This document shows positions 55,977-64,000 of a stretch of DNA of 64,000 nucleotides, one piece after another. The stretch lies in NCBI GenBank assembly GCA_965242575.1, contig OZ251461.1, forward strand, positions 1,612,001 through 1,676,000. Direction: 5' to 3'. The stretch comes from JANQOH01 sp965242575. GTDB lineage: Bacteria; Pseudomonadota; Alphaproteobacteria; UBA7887. A program made the translations under genes and the position numbers. A model generated the notes under the pieces. That model had not been told where the DNA came from, searched no databases, and worked only from the letters and a program-made list of their open reading frames with translations. Within the stretch, counting starts at the first letter, position 1, and every line of letters starts with the position of its first letter.

Positions 55977-56330
55977 TCAGTCGTCGCGCATCAGCCGCTC
56001 CTGCTCCTCGCGCACCCGCAAGTAGGCGTAGCGGCCCGTCCGCGTCGACCAGTCGAACGTGTCCTCGGCCAGCTCGTCATGCTCCGGCCCGCCGCCGCGC
56101 AGCCACGACCAGTCCTTGTGGCGGAAGCCCAGCCACAGGACATGCGCCGCTTGCGCGGCCACGGTCCACACCGCAGCCGCGACCCATATCGGGCCGAGCA
56201 GGCCCTCGGGGCCGTCGAAGGCGACCGAAAGCGCGGTGACGAACGCCGCCGCCGCCAGGCCGCCCAGCACGAAAGCGCGTTCGCCCCAACTCGCCTTGCG
56301 GCGCGCGAACGCAATACGGTCGCCGGCCAT
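55977..56330 (-). CDS. Small inner-membrane protein between traG and traD, opposite strand
   Basis: This is a 117-residue protein with two transmembrane helices (AFVLGGLAAAAFVTALSVAF, 19-38; IWVAAAVWTVAAQAAHVLWLGF, 48-69) and a charged cytoplasmic tail (ELAEDTFDWSTRTGRYAYLRVREEQERL). It is convergent with traG, five bases from its stop. In F the exclusion genes traS and traT occupy this same interval, but there they lie on the transfer strand. No family is recognised; an entry-exclusion role is only a positional guess. Confidence 0.7.
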   Translation of the reverse strand: MAGDRIAFARRKASWGERAFVLGGLAAAAFVTALSVAFDGPEGLLGPIWVAAAVWTVAAQAAHVLWLGFRHKDWSWLRGGGPEHDELAEDTFDWSTRTGRYAYLRVREEQERLMRDD

Positions 56331-56458
56331 CCTCTCGACCCTCCCTCGCGAACGGATGCGCCGGGCGCGCGCACCGTCTCCGGCCCGCCCCGGCGCGCCC
56401 CTCTCCCGGCCCCACTCCGACTCCGCGCGACGTCCGGGCGCCGGGAGCGCATGGCGCC

Positions 56459-58534
56459 ATGAGGGGGTTCGGCGGCGCCACCCTGCGCGGCGGACAGACC
56501 GTCCTGCACGGACTGCGCATGTGGGGGCAGATCGTCCGGGCCGCCCTCTGCCTCTGCGCCGTCCTCGTCATCGCCGTCCCCGCATGGAATCTCTGGCGCC
56601 ACACCAACGCCGAGCACTGGTACGCCGCCGCCGTCCTCGTCATGGCCGAGGCCAAGCTCGCCATCGGATACGGTCCCGCCGATCTCCAGACCGTCCGGCG
56701 CGCCGATGGAACGAAGGCGCCGATGACGCTGCGCGCCATCGCCGACGCTCCCAACGCCGTCCGCGCGCGCCGCGTCATTCGCGACCGGGCCGTCGCCGGG
56801 GCCGCCCTCGGCGCCAAGATCGCCGCCGTCTCCGTCCTCGCCTTCCTCATATGGTTCCGATACCGCGGCCGCGCCCTCAAGCGCCGACGCCGCGTCCGCG
56901 GAGCCGAACTCGTCTCCGCCCGCCAACTCCGCGACCGCGTCCTCCCGCGGTCCGAACGCGCGCGGCGGGTTCTCGCCGCATCGGAGCCCCGGCCGTGGAC
57001 CATCGCCGGCGTCCCCTGGCCCGACCGCGCCGAAACCCAGCACACCATCGTCTCCGGAACCACGGGCTCCGGCAAAACCGTCCTCATCGCCGGCCTTGTC
57101 GAGCAAATCCGCGAACGCAACGAACGCGGCGTCATCTACGACAAGATGGGCTCCTACACCGAGGCGTTTTACGACCCCGAGCGCGACGTCCTCCTCAATC
57201 CCCTCGACGCGCGATCGCCGCGATGGTCGCCCTTCCTCGAAGCCCGCTCGCCCCGCGACTTCGATACCATGGCCGCAGCCCTCATCCCGCAGCAAAAGGA
57301 CGCCGTCGACCCGTTCTGGGTCACAGCAGCCCGGCAACTCTTCGCCAACGGAGCCACCGTCCTGTGGCGCAAGGGCGAAATCCGGAACAGCGAACTCGTC
57401 CGCCACCTCCTCAAGACCGAACTCAACGAACTCGCCGAAGCCATGGAGGGCACCGTCGCGCAGTCCATCGTCGACCCCGAAAACCCCAAGACCGCACTCT
57501 CCGTCCGCGCCATGCTCACCGCGCATATCGGCGCGATGGAATACCTCCCCGACAGCGGAGAAGGCTTCTCCATACGCGACTGGATCGAACGCGACGACGG
57601 CGGCTTCCTCTTCCTCACCTCGCGCGGCGACCAGCACGCCAGCCTGCGCGGCCTCATATCCACCTGGCTCGAAATCGCCGTCAACGCCCTCCTCTCCCTG
57701 TCCCGAAGCGACGAACGCCGCGTCTGGACCATCCTCGACGAACTCCCGACCCTCCACCAGGTCCCCAGCCTCCAGCCCGGACTCGCCGAATCCCGGCAGT
57801 TCGGCGGGTGCTTCGTCCTCGGAGTCCAGGTCGCATCCGCCCTCCGCGACCTGTACGGGCGCAACGGAGCCGAAACCGTCTCCGGACTCTGCGGAACCCG
57901 CGTCGTCCTCGCCGCGCCCGACCGCGACACCGCGCAATGGTCCGCCGACAGCCTCGGACGCGGGGAAGTCGAGGAAGTCGCAGAAGGCGTCAGCTACGGA
58001 GCCAACACCATACGCGACGGCGTCTCGCTCACCCCGCGCCGCGAACTCCGCGCCCTCGCGCTTCCCTCCGAAATCATGCGCCTGCCCAACCTGCGCGGAT
58101 ACCTCAAACTCCCCGGACCCTTCCCCGTCGCCGAAATCCAGCTCCGATACAGGAAAAGGCCCGTCGTCGCCGAACGCTTCATCCCCCGCAACGAGGACGA
58201 AGAGGCCGACGAGGCGACCGGGGCGCCGGACGACGACGCCAGCCGCGAACCGGGCGGCGCAGACGAACAGGCGCGACCCGACGCCGATACGAACGACCGG
58301 CGCGCGCCGCGGGCCGGCGCCGTGGACGCGGGCGCGAATCCGAAGGCGGACGGCCCCGAACGCGAGCCGTGCGAGCGCGCCGCGCCGGAAAAACCCGCGC
58401 CTCGAACGGCGGACGGTCAAACGGAAGCCGGCGAACGGACAGCCGGAGAGAAACCCGCAGCGGCCCCCGACGACGCCGGATCCGGTCGACCCGGCGACGA
58501 ACCGAAGCCACCCCCGGAGCACGACTTCTACTGA
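56459..58534 (+). CDS. traD: TraD, type IV coupling protein
   Basis: The 691-residue ATPase has two N-terminal transmembrane segments (ALCLCAVLVIAVPAW; GAKIAAVSVLAFLIWF), Walker A GTTGSGKT at 200-207, GVIYDKMGSYTEAFYDP, the Walker B region VWTILDELPTLHQVP and ESRQFGGCFVLGVQV. It links the relaxase-DNA complex to the channel. The last 120 residues are charged and disordered, as in F TraD, where the tail binds TraM. Its stop overlaps the traI ATG. Confidence 0.95.
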   Translation: MRGFGGATLRGGQTVLHGLRMWGQIVRAALCLCAVLVIAVPAWNLWRHTNAEHWYAAAVLVMAEAKLAIGYGPADLQTVRRADGTKAPMTLRAIADAPNAVRARRVIRDRAVAGAALGAKIAAVSVLAFLIWFRYRGRALKRRRRVRGAELVSARQLRDRVLPRSERARRVLAASEPRPWTIAGVPWPDRAETQHTIVSGTTGSGKTVLIAGLVEQIRERNERGVIYDKMGSYTEAFYDPERDVLLNPLDARSPRWSPFLEARSPRDFDTMAAALIPQQKDAVDPFWVTAARQLFANGATVLWRKGEIRNSELVRHLLKTELNELAEAMEGTVAQSIVDPENPKTALSVRAMLTAHIGAMEYLPDSGEGFSIRDWIERDDGGFLFLTSRGDQHASLRGLISTWLEIAVNALLSLSRSDERRVWTILDELPTLHQVPSLQPGLAESRQFGGCFVLGVQVASALRDLYGRNGAETVSGLCGTRVVLAAPDRDTAQWSADSLGRGEVEEVAEGVSYGANTIRDGVSLTPRRELRALALPSEIMRLPNLRGYLKLPGPFPVAEIQLRYRKRPVVAERFIPRNEDEEADEATGAPDDDASREPGGADEQARPDADTNDRRAPRAGAVDAGANPKADGPEREPCERAAPEKPAPRTADGQTEAGERTAGEKPAAAPDDAGSGRPGDEPKPPPEHDFY

Positions 58535-61458
58535 TGGTCGCCTCCATCGGCGCCGTTGCCGCGCCGGCGCAAGGCGTCACCTACTACGAGCGCGACGGCT
58601 ACTACGCCAGGGACGACCCCGCCCACCGCGAAGCCAGCGCATGGGCCGGAAAGGGCGCCGAAAAACTCGGCCTCGCCGGACCCGTCGACCCAGAAACCTT
58701 CAAGGCCGTCCTGCAAGGCAAGGTCCCCGACGGATCGGGCCGGCGCCTCGGACGCCGCGACAAGGAGGGCAACGTCGTCCACCGGCCGGGCCGCGACGTC
58801 ACGTTCTCCGCCCCCAAATCCGTCTCCCTCGCCGCGCTCGTGGGCGGCGACACGCGCGTCGCCGCCGCACACGGCATCGCCGTCCGGCGCGCCCTCGCCT
58901 GGATCGAGAAGAACGCCGTCGAAACCCGCATGAAGGACCCGCAGACCGGAAACATGGTCCGCGTCCGGGGGCAGAAGATGGTCGCCGCCACCTTCGCACA
59001 CGACACATCGCGCAACCTCGACCCCCAACTCCACACCCACGCCGTGATCGCCAACATGGTCCAGGGCGGGGACGGCAAGTGGCGCACCGCCGCCAACGAG
59101 AAACTCTACGCCTCCAAGATGCTCATCGGAGCCATGTATCGCGGCGAACTGGCGCGCGAACTCGGACGCATCGGCTACGCCGTCGAAAAGACCCACGCCG
59201 ACGGGCGCTTCGAGGTCGCCGGCGTGTCCCGCAAAGTCATCGACGCCTTCTCCACGCGCCGCGCCGAAATCGAGGCCGCCATGCACGGGCGCGGCCTCGG
59301 AGACACCGCAGAAAACCAGCGCCTCGCACAGCGCGCCGCCCTCCTCACCCGCGCCCACAAACGCGACGTCGACAAGGACGCCCTGCGCGCGGCCTGGAAT
59401 AAACAGGCCGCCGAACTCGGCTTCGACGCAAAGGCGCTCGCCGCCGGAGCGGCCGAAAAAACCGCCGCCGAAACCCCGGCCCGCCAAGTCCCCGCGCCTC
59501 CCGGCGACGACGCCGGCGACGCACAGCACGCGGAGACCGACGCCGACAGGGCCGTCGACTGGGCCGTCCGGCATCTCGCCGAGCGCGAGGCCGTCTTCGC
59601 GCGCGCCGACCTGCTCGCCGCAGCCCTCGCATGGAAGCCCGGCGCAGTCGCCATCGCCGAGGCCGAGCGAAAGGTCGCCGAACGCGAACGCGCAGGCGCG
59701 CTGCACGCCGCGCGCGTCCCGGGGCCGGGCGTCCGCGACTGGATCACGACCGACAAGGCCATCGCCGACGAAAAGGAAACCATCGCCCTCATGGAGCGCG
59801 GACAAGGCGCATCCCGTCCCGTCATGCGCAGCTGGGCCATCGGGCCGAGGCTCCACAAGGGACGACTCACGCACGGCCAGAAGGAAGCCGTCAAACTGAT
59901 CCTGGCCGCGCGCGACCGCGTCGTCGGCGTCCAGGGCTACGCCGGAACCGGAAAGACAACCATGCTGGACCGCGCACGCGCCCTCGCCGAAAAGGCCGGA
60001 TACCGCATCGCCGGACTCGCCCCGTCCGCATCCGCAGCACGCACCCTCGGAAGCGAATCGGGTATCCCGAGCGAGACCCTCCAGCGCTTCCTCGCCCGCA
60101 ACGCCGGCGTCGCCGAGGGACGCCTCACCGGCAAGGGCGCTCGCGACATGCGCGCCGCCTTCGCAAAAACCATACTCGTCGTCGACGAAGGCTCCCTCGC
60201 ATCCACACTCCAGGCCCGCGACCTCCTCCGCATCGCAGACAGGCTGCGCATCCCGCGCGTCGTCCTCGTCGGAGACCGAAAACAGCTCGACGCCGTCGAC
60301 GCCGGAAAGCCCTTCGCCCAACTCCAGGACGCCGGCATGAAGACCGCCGTCATGGACGAAATCCTTCGGCAGAAGGACGCAGAACTGAAGGAGGCCGTCC
60401 GCGCAAGCCTCGCCGGCGACGTCCGCGCCGCCTTCGAAAAACTCGGAGACCGAATCGCCCAGGTCAATCCCGACAATCTCGCCGGAGCCGCCGCCGCCCG
60501 GTGGCTCCGGCTCTCCCCCGCCGAGCGGGAAAACACCGGGTTGATGGCCCCGAGCCACGCGCTGCGGCAAACCGTCAACGCTCACATCCGCGAGAGACTC
60601 GCCCGCGACGGAGCCATCCACGGGCCGGCCTTCGACGGCGAACGTCTGGTCTCCAGAGGCTACACCGCCGCCGAAAAGGCCCTCGCCGCAAACTACGCCC
60701 CCGGAGACGTCGTGGCCTTCCAGCGCGCATACAAGAGCCTCGGAGTCGAAAAGGGCGACGAACGCCGCGTCGCCGCCATCGACCGGCGCGCCGCAACCGT
60801 AACCCTCCACGCGCCGGGCGGCGGAACCGTCGCATGGAGCCCGCGCCGCGTCGGTGGACGGCGCGGAGCCGTCGAAGTCTATCGCGCCGAGGACATAGAA
60901 CTCCGCGCCGGAGACCGTATCCGGTGGACCCGGAACGACGCCCGGCTCGGCCTCGTCAACAGCCACACCGCCGAAGTGACCACCGTCGCGAAGGGCCGCG
61001 TCGCCTTCCGGCTCGAAGACGGAAGGACGCTCGAACTCCCCCGCTACGACCCCCAACTCCGACATATCGACCACGCATGGGCGTCCACCGTCCACGCATT
61101 CCAGGGCCGAACCGTCGACCGCGTCATCGCCGTCATGGAGGCAAACCACCCGAACCTGACCACACAGAAAAGCCTCTACGTCGAAATCAGCCGCGCCAGG
61201 CACGCAGCCGAACTCGTCACCGACGACCGGAACGCACTGCAAGAACGGCTCGAGGCTGCAACCGGAGAGCGTGTCGCCGCGCTCGACGCCATCGGCGCGG
61301 CAACCGGCAGGGCCGGAGATCGCGCCGCCGAAGGGCCCGGACCAACGGGGCAAAAAACGGAGCTGGAAGCGCCGGCCAGGGACCGGGATCCGCTGATCGG
61401 TCACGATCCGGCCGCCATAACCGAGAGAACGCCAACCTGGCGCGAGCTCGGGCTGTGA
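58534..61458 (+). CDS. traI: TraI, MobF relaxase-helicase
   Basis: The 974-residue protein has the TrwC/TraI relaxase domain: tyrosines at 17-18 and 23-24 (VTYYERDGYYAR), RDVTFSAPKSVSL, and the metal triad His156, His167, His169 (FAHDTSRNLDPQLHTH). The helicase domain has Walker A GYAGTGKTT (468-476), VDEGSLAS, VGDRKQLDAV and the late STVHAFQGRTVDRVI. The relaxase nicks oriT and unwinds the strand 5'-3'. It is shorter than F TraI (1756) and near TrwC in length. It is the end of the operon. Confidence 0.96.
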   Translation: MVASIGAVAAPAQGVTYYERDGYYARDDPAHREASAWAGKGAEKLGLAGPVDPETFKAVLQGKVPDGSGRRLGRRDKEGNVVHRPGRDVTFSAPKSVSLAALVGGDTRVAAAHGIAVRRALAWIEKNAVETRMKDPQTGNMVRVRGQKMVAATFAHDTSRNLDPQLHTHAVIANMVQGGDGKWRTAANEKLYASKMLIGAMYRGELARELGRIGYAVEKTHADGRFEVAGVSRKVIDAFSTRRAEIEAAMHGRGLGDTAENQRLAQRAALLTRAHKRDVDKDALRAAWNKQAAELGFDAKALAAGAAEKTAAETPARQVPAPPGDDAGDAQHAETDADRAVDWAVRHLAEREAVFARADLLAAALAWKPGAVAIAEAERKVAERERAGALHAARVPGPGVRDWITTDKAIADEKETIALMERGQGASRPVMRSWAIGPRLHKGRLTHGQKEAVKLILAARDRVVGVQGYAGTGKTTMLDRARALAEKAGYRIAGLAPSASAARTLGSESGIPSETLQRFLARNAGVAEGRLTGKGARDMRAAFAKTILVVDEGSLASTLQARDLLRIADRLRIPRVVLVGDRKQLDAVDAGKPFAQLQDAGMKTAVMDEILRQKDAELKEAVRASLAGDVRAAFEKLGDRIAQVNPDNLAGAAAARWLRLSPAERENTGLMAPSHALRQTVNAHIRERLARDGAIHGPAFDGERLVSRGYTAAEKALAANYAPGDVVAFQRAYKSLGVEKGDERRVAAIDRRAATVTLHAPGGGTVAWSPRRVGGRRGAVEVYRAEDIELRAGDRIRWTRNDARLGLVNSHTAEVTTVAKGRVAFRLEDGRTLELPRYDPQLRHIDHAWASTVHAFQGRTVDRVIAVMEANHPNLTTQKSLYVEISRARHAAELVTDDRNALQERLEAATGERVAALDAIGAATGRAGDRAAEGPGPTGQKTELEAPARDRDPLIGHDPAAITERTPTWRELGL

Positions 61459-61816
61459 CGTCCACTCGCCGCGCCTGCTCTGTGCCGGCCGGCCGGCGAC
61501 GGGCGCCTTGACCGGCGCAACCGGCATGATCGATCCGGATGTCGATTAGTTGCGCTCGAATTTTGAGAGCGCCTGCCAGCCAACGGGTTACCGATTCGCG
61601 CTTCCAATTCCTGTAGGGGTAATCCGAACCTCCACGCCGGAATTTCTAACTCATTGCCCTATAACAATTTTCGCCAGCCGGAAGCACATTCTGGCAAAAT
61701 TTGAAGACGATACGATAGATTTGTTCAGCGTCGCCTCATGGCCTGCCGGTTTTGAGTCGGCGACACGGAGTTCCATGTGGAATCTCCGAGACAAATCCAG
61801 ACATGGAGACAGCGAG
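61459..61816. other. About 360-base intergenic region after traI
   Basis: This stretch is clearly less GC-rich than the transfer genes from about 61,540 on. It carries the promoter for the next gene and an imperfect inverted repeat near 61,769-61,789 (GGAGTTCCA / TGGAATCTCC). I see no gene. It could mark an element edge or hold a regulatory site, but nothing identifies an oriT or attachment site. Confidence 0.5.
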
Positions 61817-62035
61817 ATGCCGAACCAGCATGTGGTCCCTCACTCGGACGGATGGGCGGTGAAGCCGGAGGGTGGGGAGAAGCCGTCCTCGGTACATCCC
61901 ACGCAGCAGGAAGCCATCGACCGTGGCCGGGAGATTGCCCGGAACCAGAAATCGGAGGTGATCATACATCGCCCGGATGGGCGAATCCGCGACCGGGACA
62001 GCCACGGCAACGATCCCTTTCCGCCTCGCGGCTGA
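61817..62035 (+). CDS. DUF2188-like small protein
   Basis: The 72-residue protein (MPNQHVVPHSDGWAVKPEGG ... PTQQEAIDRGREIARNQKSEVIIHRPDGRIRDRDSHGNDPFPP, in two blocks) matches the DUF2188 pattern of small stress- or phage-associated proteins with a repeating strand-helix layout. The ATG at 61817 is preceded by GGAGACAGCGAG. The longer frame upstream lacks a ribosome site and does not look like protein. Function unknown. Confidence 0.8.
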   Translation: MPNQHVVPHSDGWAVKPEGGEKPSSVHPTQQEAIDRGREIARNQKSEVIIHRPDGRIRDRDSHGNDPFPPRG

Positions 62036-62172
62036 AGATCGGCGGCGGTGTGCCGGCTTTTTCGATCCAGCATGTCATATGGCTTGCGGACTCGATCTTG
62101 AAAAAATCCAAGTTGGCGCACCGCAATCGCCTCTCGGAACGAGCACCGCGGGCGGTTCGTGTAGCCGGCGGT

Positions 62173-63141
62173 TCAGCGCGCCTGTCCGCTCCGGCCGGAT
62201 ATCCGGGCAGCTACGCCTTCGACGAGCGCTTCGAACGCGGCATATACCGGTTTGACGCCGAGGCCGGCAACGAAAGCAAGCGTGACCTGCGTGAGATTGA
62301 CGCCGCCAACGTTGGAGCCATCGCCCGGGGCCTGCGTAAAAATCTGAACAACCAGAAGGCCAAGAATCGCTCCGAGAAATATCCGCGTGCCATCGCCCTT
62401 CAGCCGCGCTTCCTCATAGGCCCGTTCGGATAGCCGGTCAGACACCCGCTTCATCAGGAAAACACTCGCGCCGAGACCGCCCCATATGAAGGGAACGAGG
62501 AGCGGCTGGAGGTCACGCACCGCCCAATACGGAAGGTGGAACAGCCGCCCGAGATTTTGAGGATGGCCGTCGGAATTCGTCTCAACGCGGTCCGTCCAGC
62601 CGGTTAATATCTGCATGATAAGTGCGGCCACAAACAGCCACATGCTACTGCAGAGCGGCCGCTGATGCCGCATCGGGGTGAACAGGACGACCAACAGGGG
62701 GCGGATATCCCACCACGCCCGATACTGCCTGCCGGTTTTGGCCATGGTGTCCAGGACGGATCGGCCGTTCACTCCGCGCGTCCTGGCGGTAAATCGTGTG
62801 ACCGTGGCATACGCGTCGAGCAATTTCGACCGCCGATCTCGGTCGTCCGGCTCCGCGCGGCACGCGGCTATGGCCTGAGACAGGGCCGTGACGGCGGTTT
62901 TTACGGACTCGTCGTCGTCCAGGATATCGCCGTGGCGGGCGACATAGAGGACAAGGGCCTCGCATTCCTCCACGAGGGCGCCGTCGCCGGACGGCGACGC
63001 GCCGGAGCGCGCGCCCGGCCGGTCGCCGGGGAAATCCTTCGACGCTCCGCCGTCGCCCGCGGCTCGACCGGGGGGATCACCCGCATCGGAGACAGTGGTA
63101 TCGGGAGGCGTTCCCGCGTTCACGTCGTCACTTGGCGGCAT
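62173..63141 (-). CDS. Membrane protein of unknown function
   Basis: From the ATG at 63139-63141, which follows GGAGAGGACCGAA, this is 322 residues. A disordered, Asp/Gly/Pro-rich N terminus (1-60) leads to a helical domain (EECEALVLYVARHGDIL, SKLLDAYATVTRFTARTRGV). Four hydrophobic segments follow: RPLLVVLFTPM, SMWLFVAALIMQILTGW, LQPLLVPFIWGGLGASVFLM and FLGAILGLLVVQIF, then LAFVAGLGVKPVYAAFEALV. No catalytic motif is visible. It lies 25 bases after the stop of the next upstream gene, probably in one operon. Confidence 0.75.
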   Translation of the reverse strand: MPPSDDVNAGTPPDTTVSDAGDPPGRAAGDGGASKDFPGDRPGARSGASPSGDGALVEECEALVLYVARHGDILDDDESVKTAVTALSQAIAACRAEPDDRDRRSKLLDAYATVTRFTARTRGVNGRSVLDTMAKTGRQYRAWWDIRPLLVVLFTPMRHQRPLCSSMWLFVAALIMQILTGWTDRVETNSDGHPQNLGRLFHLPYWAVRDLQPLLVPFIWGGLGASVFLMKRVSDRLSERAYEEARLKGDGTRIFLGAILGLLVVQIFTQAPGDGSNVGGVNLTQVTLAFVAGLGVKPVYAAFEALVEGVAARISGRSGQAR

Positions 63142-63166
63142 TTCGGTCCTCTCCGTTCGGCCGAAT

Positions 63167-64000
63167 CTAATCGGCAACCACGCCATGTCCGGGCAGAAGA
63201 TCCCGAAGCACAAAGGTTCGGTGTATGGCTGCCGCCTGGAAAAATCGGAAAATGGGCTTGCCGGAGACCATAGTGGATGCTTTGGCACGTTTCAAGGCGT
63301 CCAGTCCCTTTTTCCATGAGGCGCCGCGGTACGGGAGGATGCTCTCCGCGCGGACGAACAATTCCCCGGCCGAGGCCGCGTCTCTCCATGCCTTCTTCCG
63401 GCGGGCAAGAGGCGCCTGGAGGGCCAGAATGCGCGTAACGGCGTCGCGGATGTCGGCGAAATCCCGCCCCTCGTCCTGTTGCGCGTCAGGAAACCGCCCG
63501 GCCAGTTGGCGAAACATGTCGTGGATCGCTTCGCACGCCTCGCAAAACGTCGCCGGGTTGTCGCGCACGCCCGAGGAACGTGTCTTCGGGTGTTCGTAGT
63601 CGAATTTCCACCGCAGGTACGGGCGGTCGGGATACGTCAGGGCAGCGCCATGCCCCAGAGCGCCGGACAAAGCCTCCGCGCCGGCGCTCATCATCTCCTT
63701 CTTGAGCGCCGCAAGGGTTTTGGAGAGGCGGGTATTCCAACTTTCCGGGTCCCGGAAGTTAGGAAGGCCGCCCATCTCCGGCGCGTACCTCTCTCGAAAG
63801 CGGGCGGCCTTTTTCTCGATATACCGGGCGATCCGGGGTTGCACGTCAATTGCCTCGAGAGAACCGCTGTCGATCCTGTTCCAGCGCGAACTCACCCCTG
63901 AGAAGCCGTAATGCGAGAACGTATCCGCATAGACGTGCGCCGTGATTCCGGCAAGGTGATAGCCGAAAGGCTTGTCGACCAGGGACAGGTTGTGGAGAAC
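63167..64000 (-). CDS. DUF6765-like protein, 5' end beyond the window
   Basis: The frame is open from the right edge; 277 residues are visible. It begins in mid-protein with LVDKPFGYHLAGITAHVYADTFSHYGFSG, a His/Asp-rich motif like those of zinc-dependent phospholipase-C-fold or DUF6765 proteins. The downstream part is helical and charged (RKKAWRDAASAGELFVRAES) and ends GHGVVAD. A GTG at 63895 could be mistaken for the start, but the conserved motif lies before it. Function unknown. Confidence 0.65.
   Translation of the reverse strand, partial: VLHNLSLVDKPFGYHLAGITAHVYADTFSHYGFSGVSSRWNRIDSGSLEAIDVQPRIARYIEKKAARFRERYAPEMGGLPNFRDPESWNTRLSKTLAALKKEMMSAGAEALSGALGHGAALTYPDRPYLRWKFDYEHPKTRSSGVRDNPATFCEACEAIHDMFRQLAGRFPDAQQDEGRDFADIRDAVTRILALQAPLARRKKAWRDAASAGELFVRAESILPYRGASWKKGLDALKRAKASTMVSGKPIFRFFQAAAIHRTFVLRDLLPGHGVVAD

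Noticed and set aside
56059..61458. Very long open frames antisense to or out of frame with traD and traI (up to 1799 codons)
   Set aside because: They have extreme Arg/Pro bias and no hydrophobic or motif structure, and lie over well-identified genes. They result from high GC at third positions.
61459..61816. oriT or attachment site after traI
   Set aside because: Only a weak inverted repeat is visible and no nic-like consensus or direct repeat could be matched elsewhere in the window.

Overview
The window is GC-rich, dense DNA from what looks like a Proteobacterium, most plausibly an alphaproteobacterium. That placement rests on overall style, the housekeeping genes (guaB, rlmE, ndk) and an F-type conjugation locus; no rRNA or tRNA gene was seen that would settle it. 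Most genes have long antisense shadow frames because of the base composition.

Layout. (1) 1-10.2 kb is chromosomal-style: a solute-binding protein running off the left edge, a small exported protein, guaB with a PIN/HTH toxin-antitoxin pair whose toxin gene overlaps the guaB start, rlmE-ndk, an ABC-F ATPase, a cupredoxin, a Tat-exported amidohydrolase and an FmdB-type zinc ribbon protein. (2) 10.2-17.9 kb is a transition zone: a TPR protein built from 47-residue repeats, a 5'-truncated type IIG-like DNA methyltransferase, two tandem paralogous tyrosine recombinases, a lone degenerate CRISPR repeat overlapping the stop of the second recombinase, and an IS1182-type transposase remnant. (3) 17.9-32.8 kb is a complete type III-B CRISPR-Cas locus: cas6 divergent from cas10-cmr3-cmr4-cmr5-cmr6/cmr1 fusion, then a CARF-HEPN effector, cas1 and cas2, a leader, and an array of 51 repeats and 50 spacers. 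(4) 32.9-37.0 kb is a reverse-strand defence cluster: an N6-adenine methyltransferase with a nuclease-like N terminus, a ThsB-like TIR protein and its overlapping unknown partner. (5) 37.1-61.5 kb is an F-type conjugation locus: an S24 repressor divergent from a transfer operon (pilin candidate, traL-E-K-B-V-C, accessory genes, trbI, an S26 peptidase, traW-U, trbC, traN-F-H-G, then traD-traI). (6) 61.5-64 kb holds small or unknown genes, including a DUF2188-like protein, a membrane protein and a partial gene at the right edge.

How the parts fit. The Cmr genes form one translationally coupled operon. Cas10 keeps its GGDD cyclase motif but its N-terminal HD motif is degraded, so immunity probably relies on Cmr4 target-RNA cleavage plus cyclic oligoadenylate activation of the CARF-HEPN protein. 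The recombinases, CRISPR locus, defence cluster and transfer genes lie next to each other, so the CRISPR-Cas system may be cargo of an integrative conjugative element. No attachment sites or oriT could be fixed from the sequence, so that remains an inference.

The best candidates for something new are the TIR/partner/methyltransferase cluster, the orphan CRISPR repeat on the far side of the cas genes, the block structure of the array, and two reverse-strand membrane or secreted ORFs inside the transfer operon.
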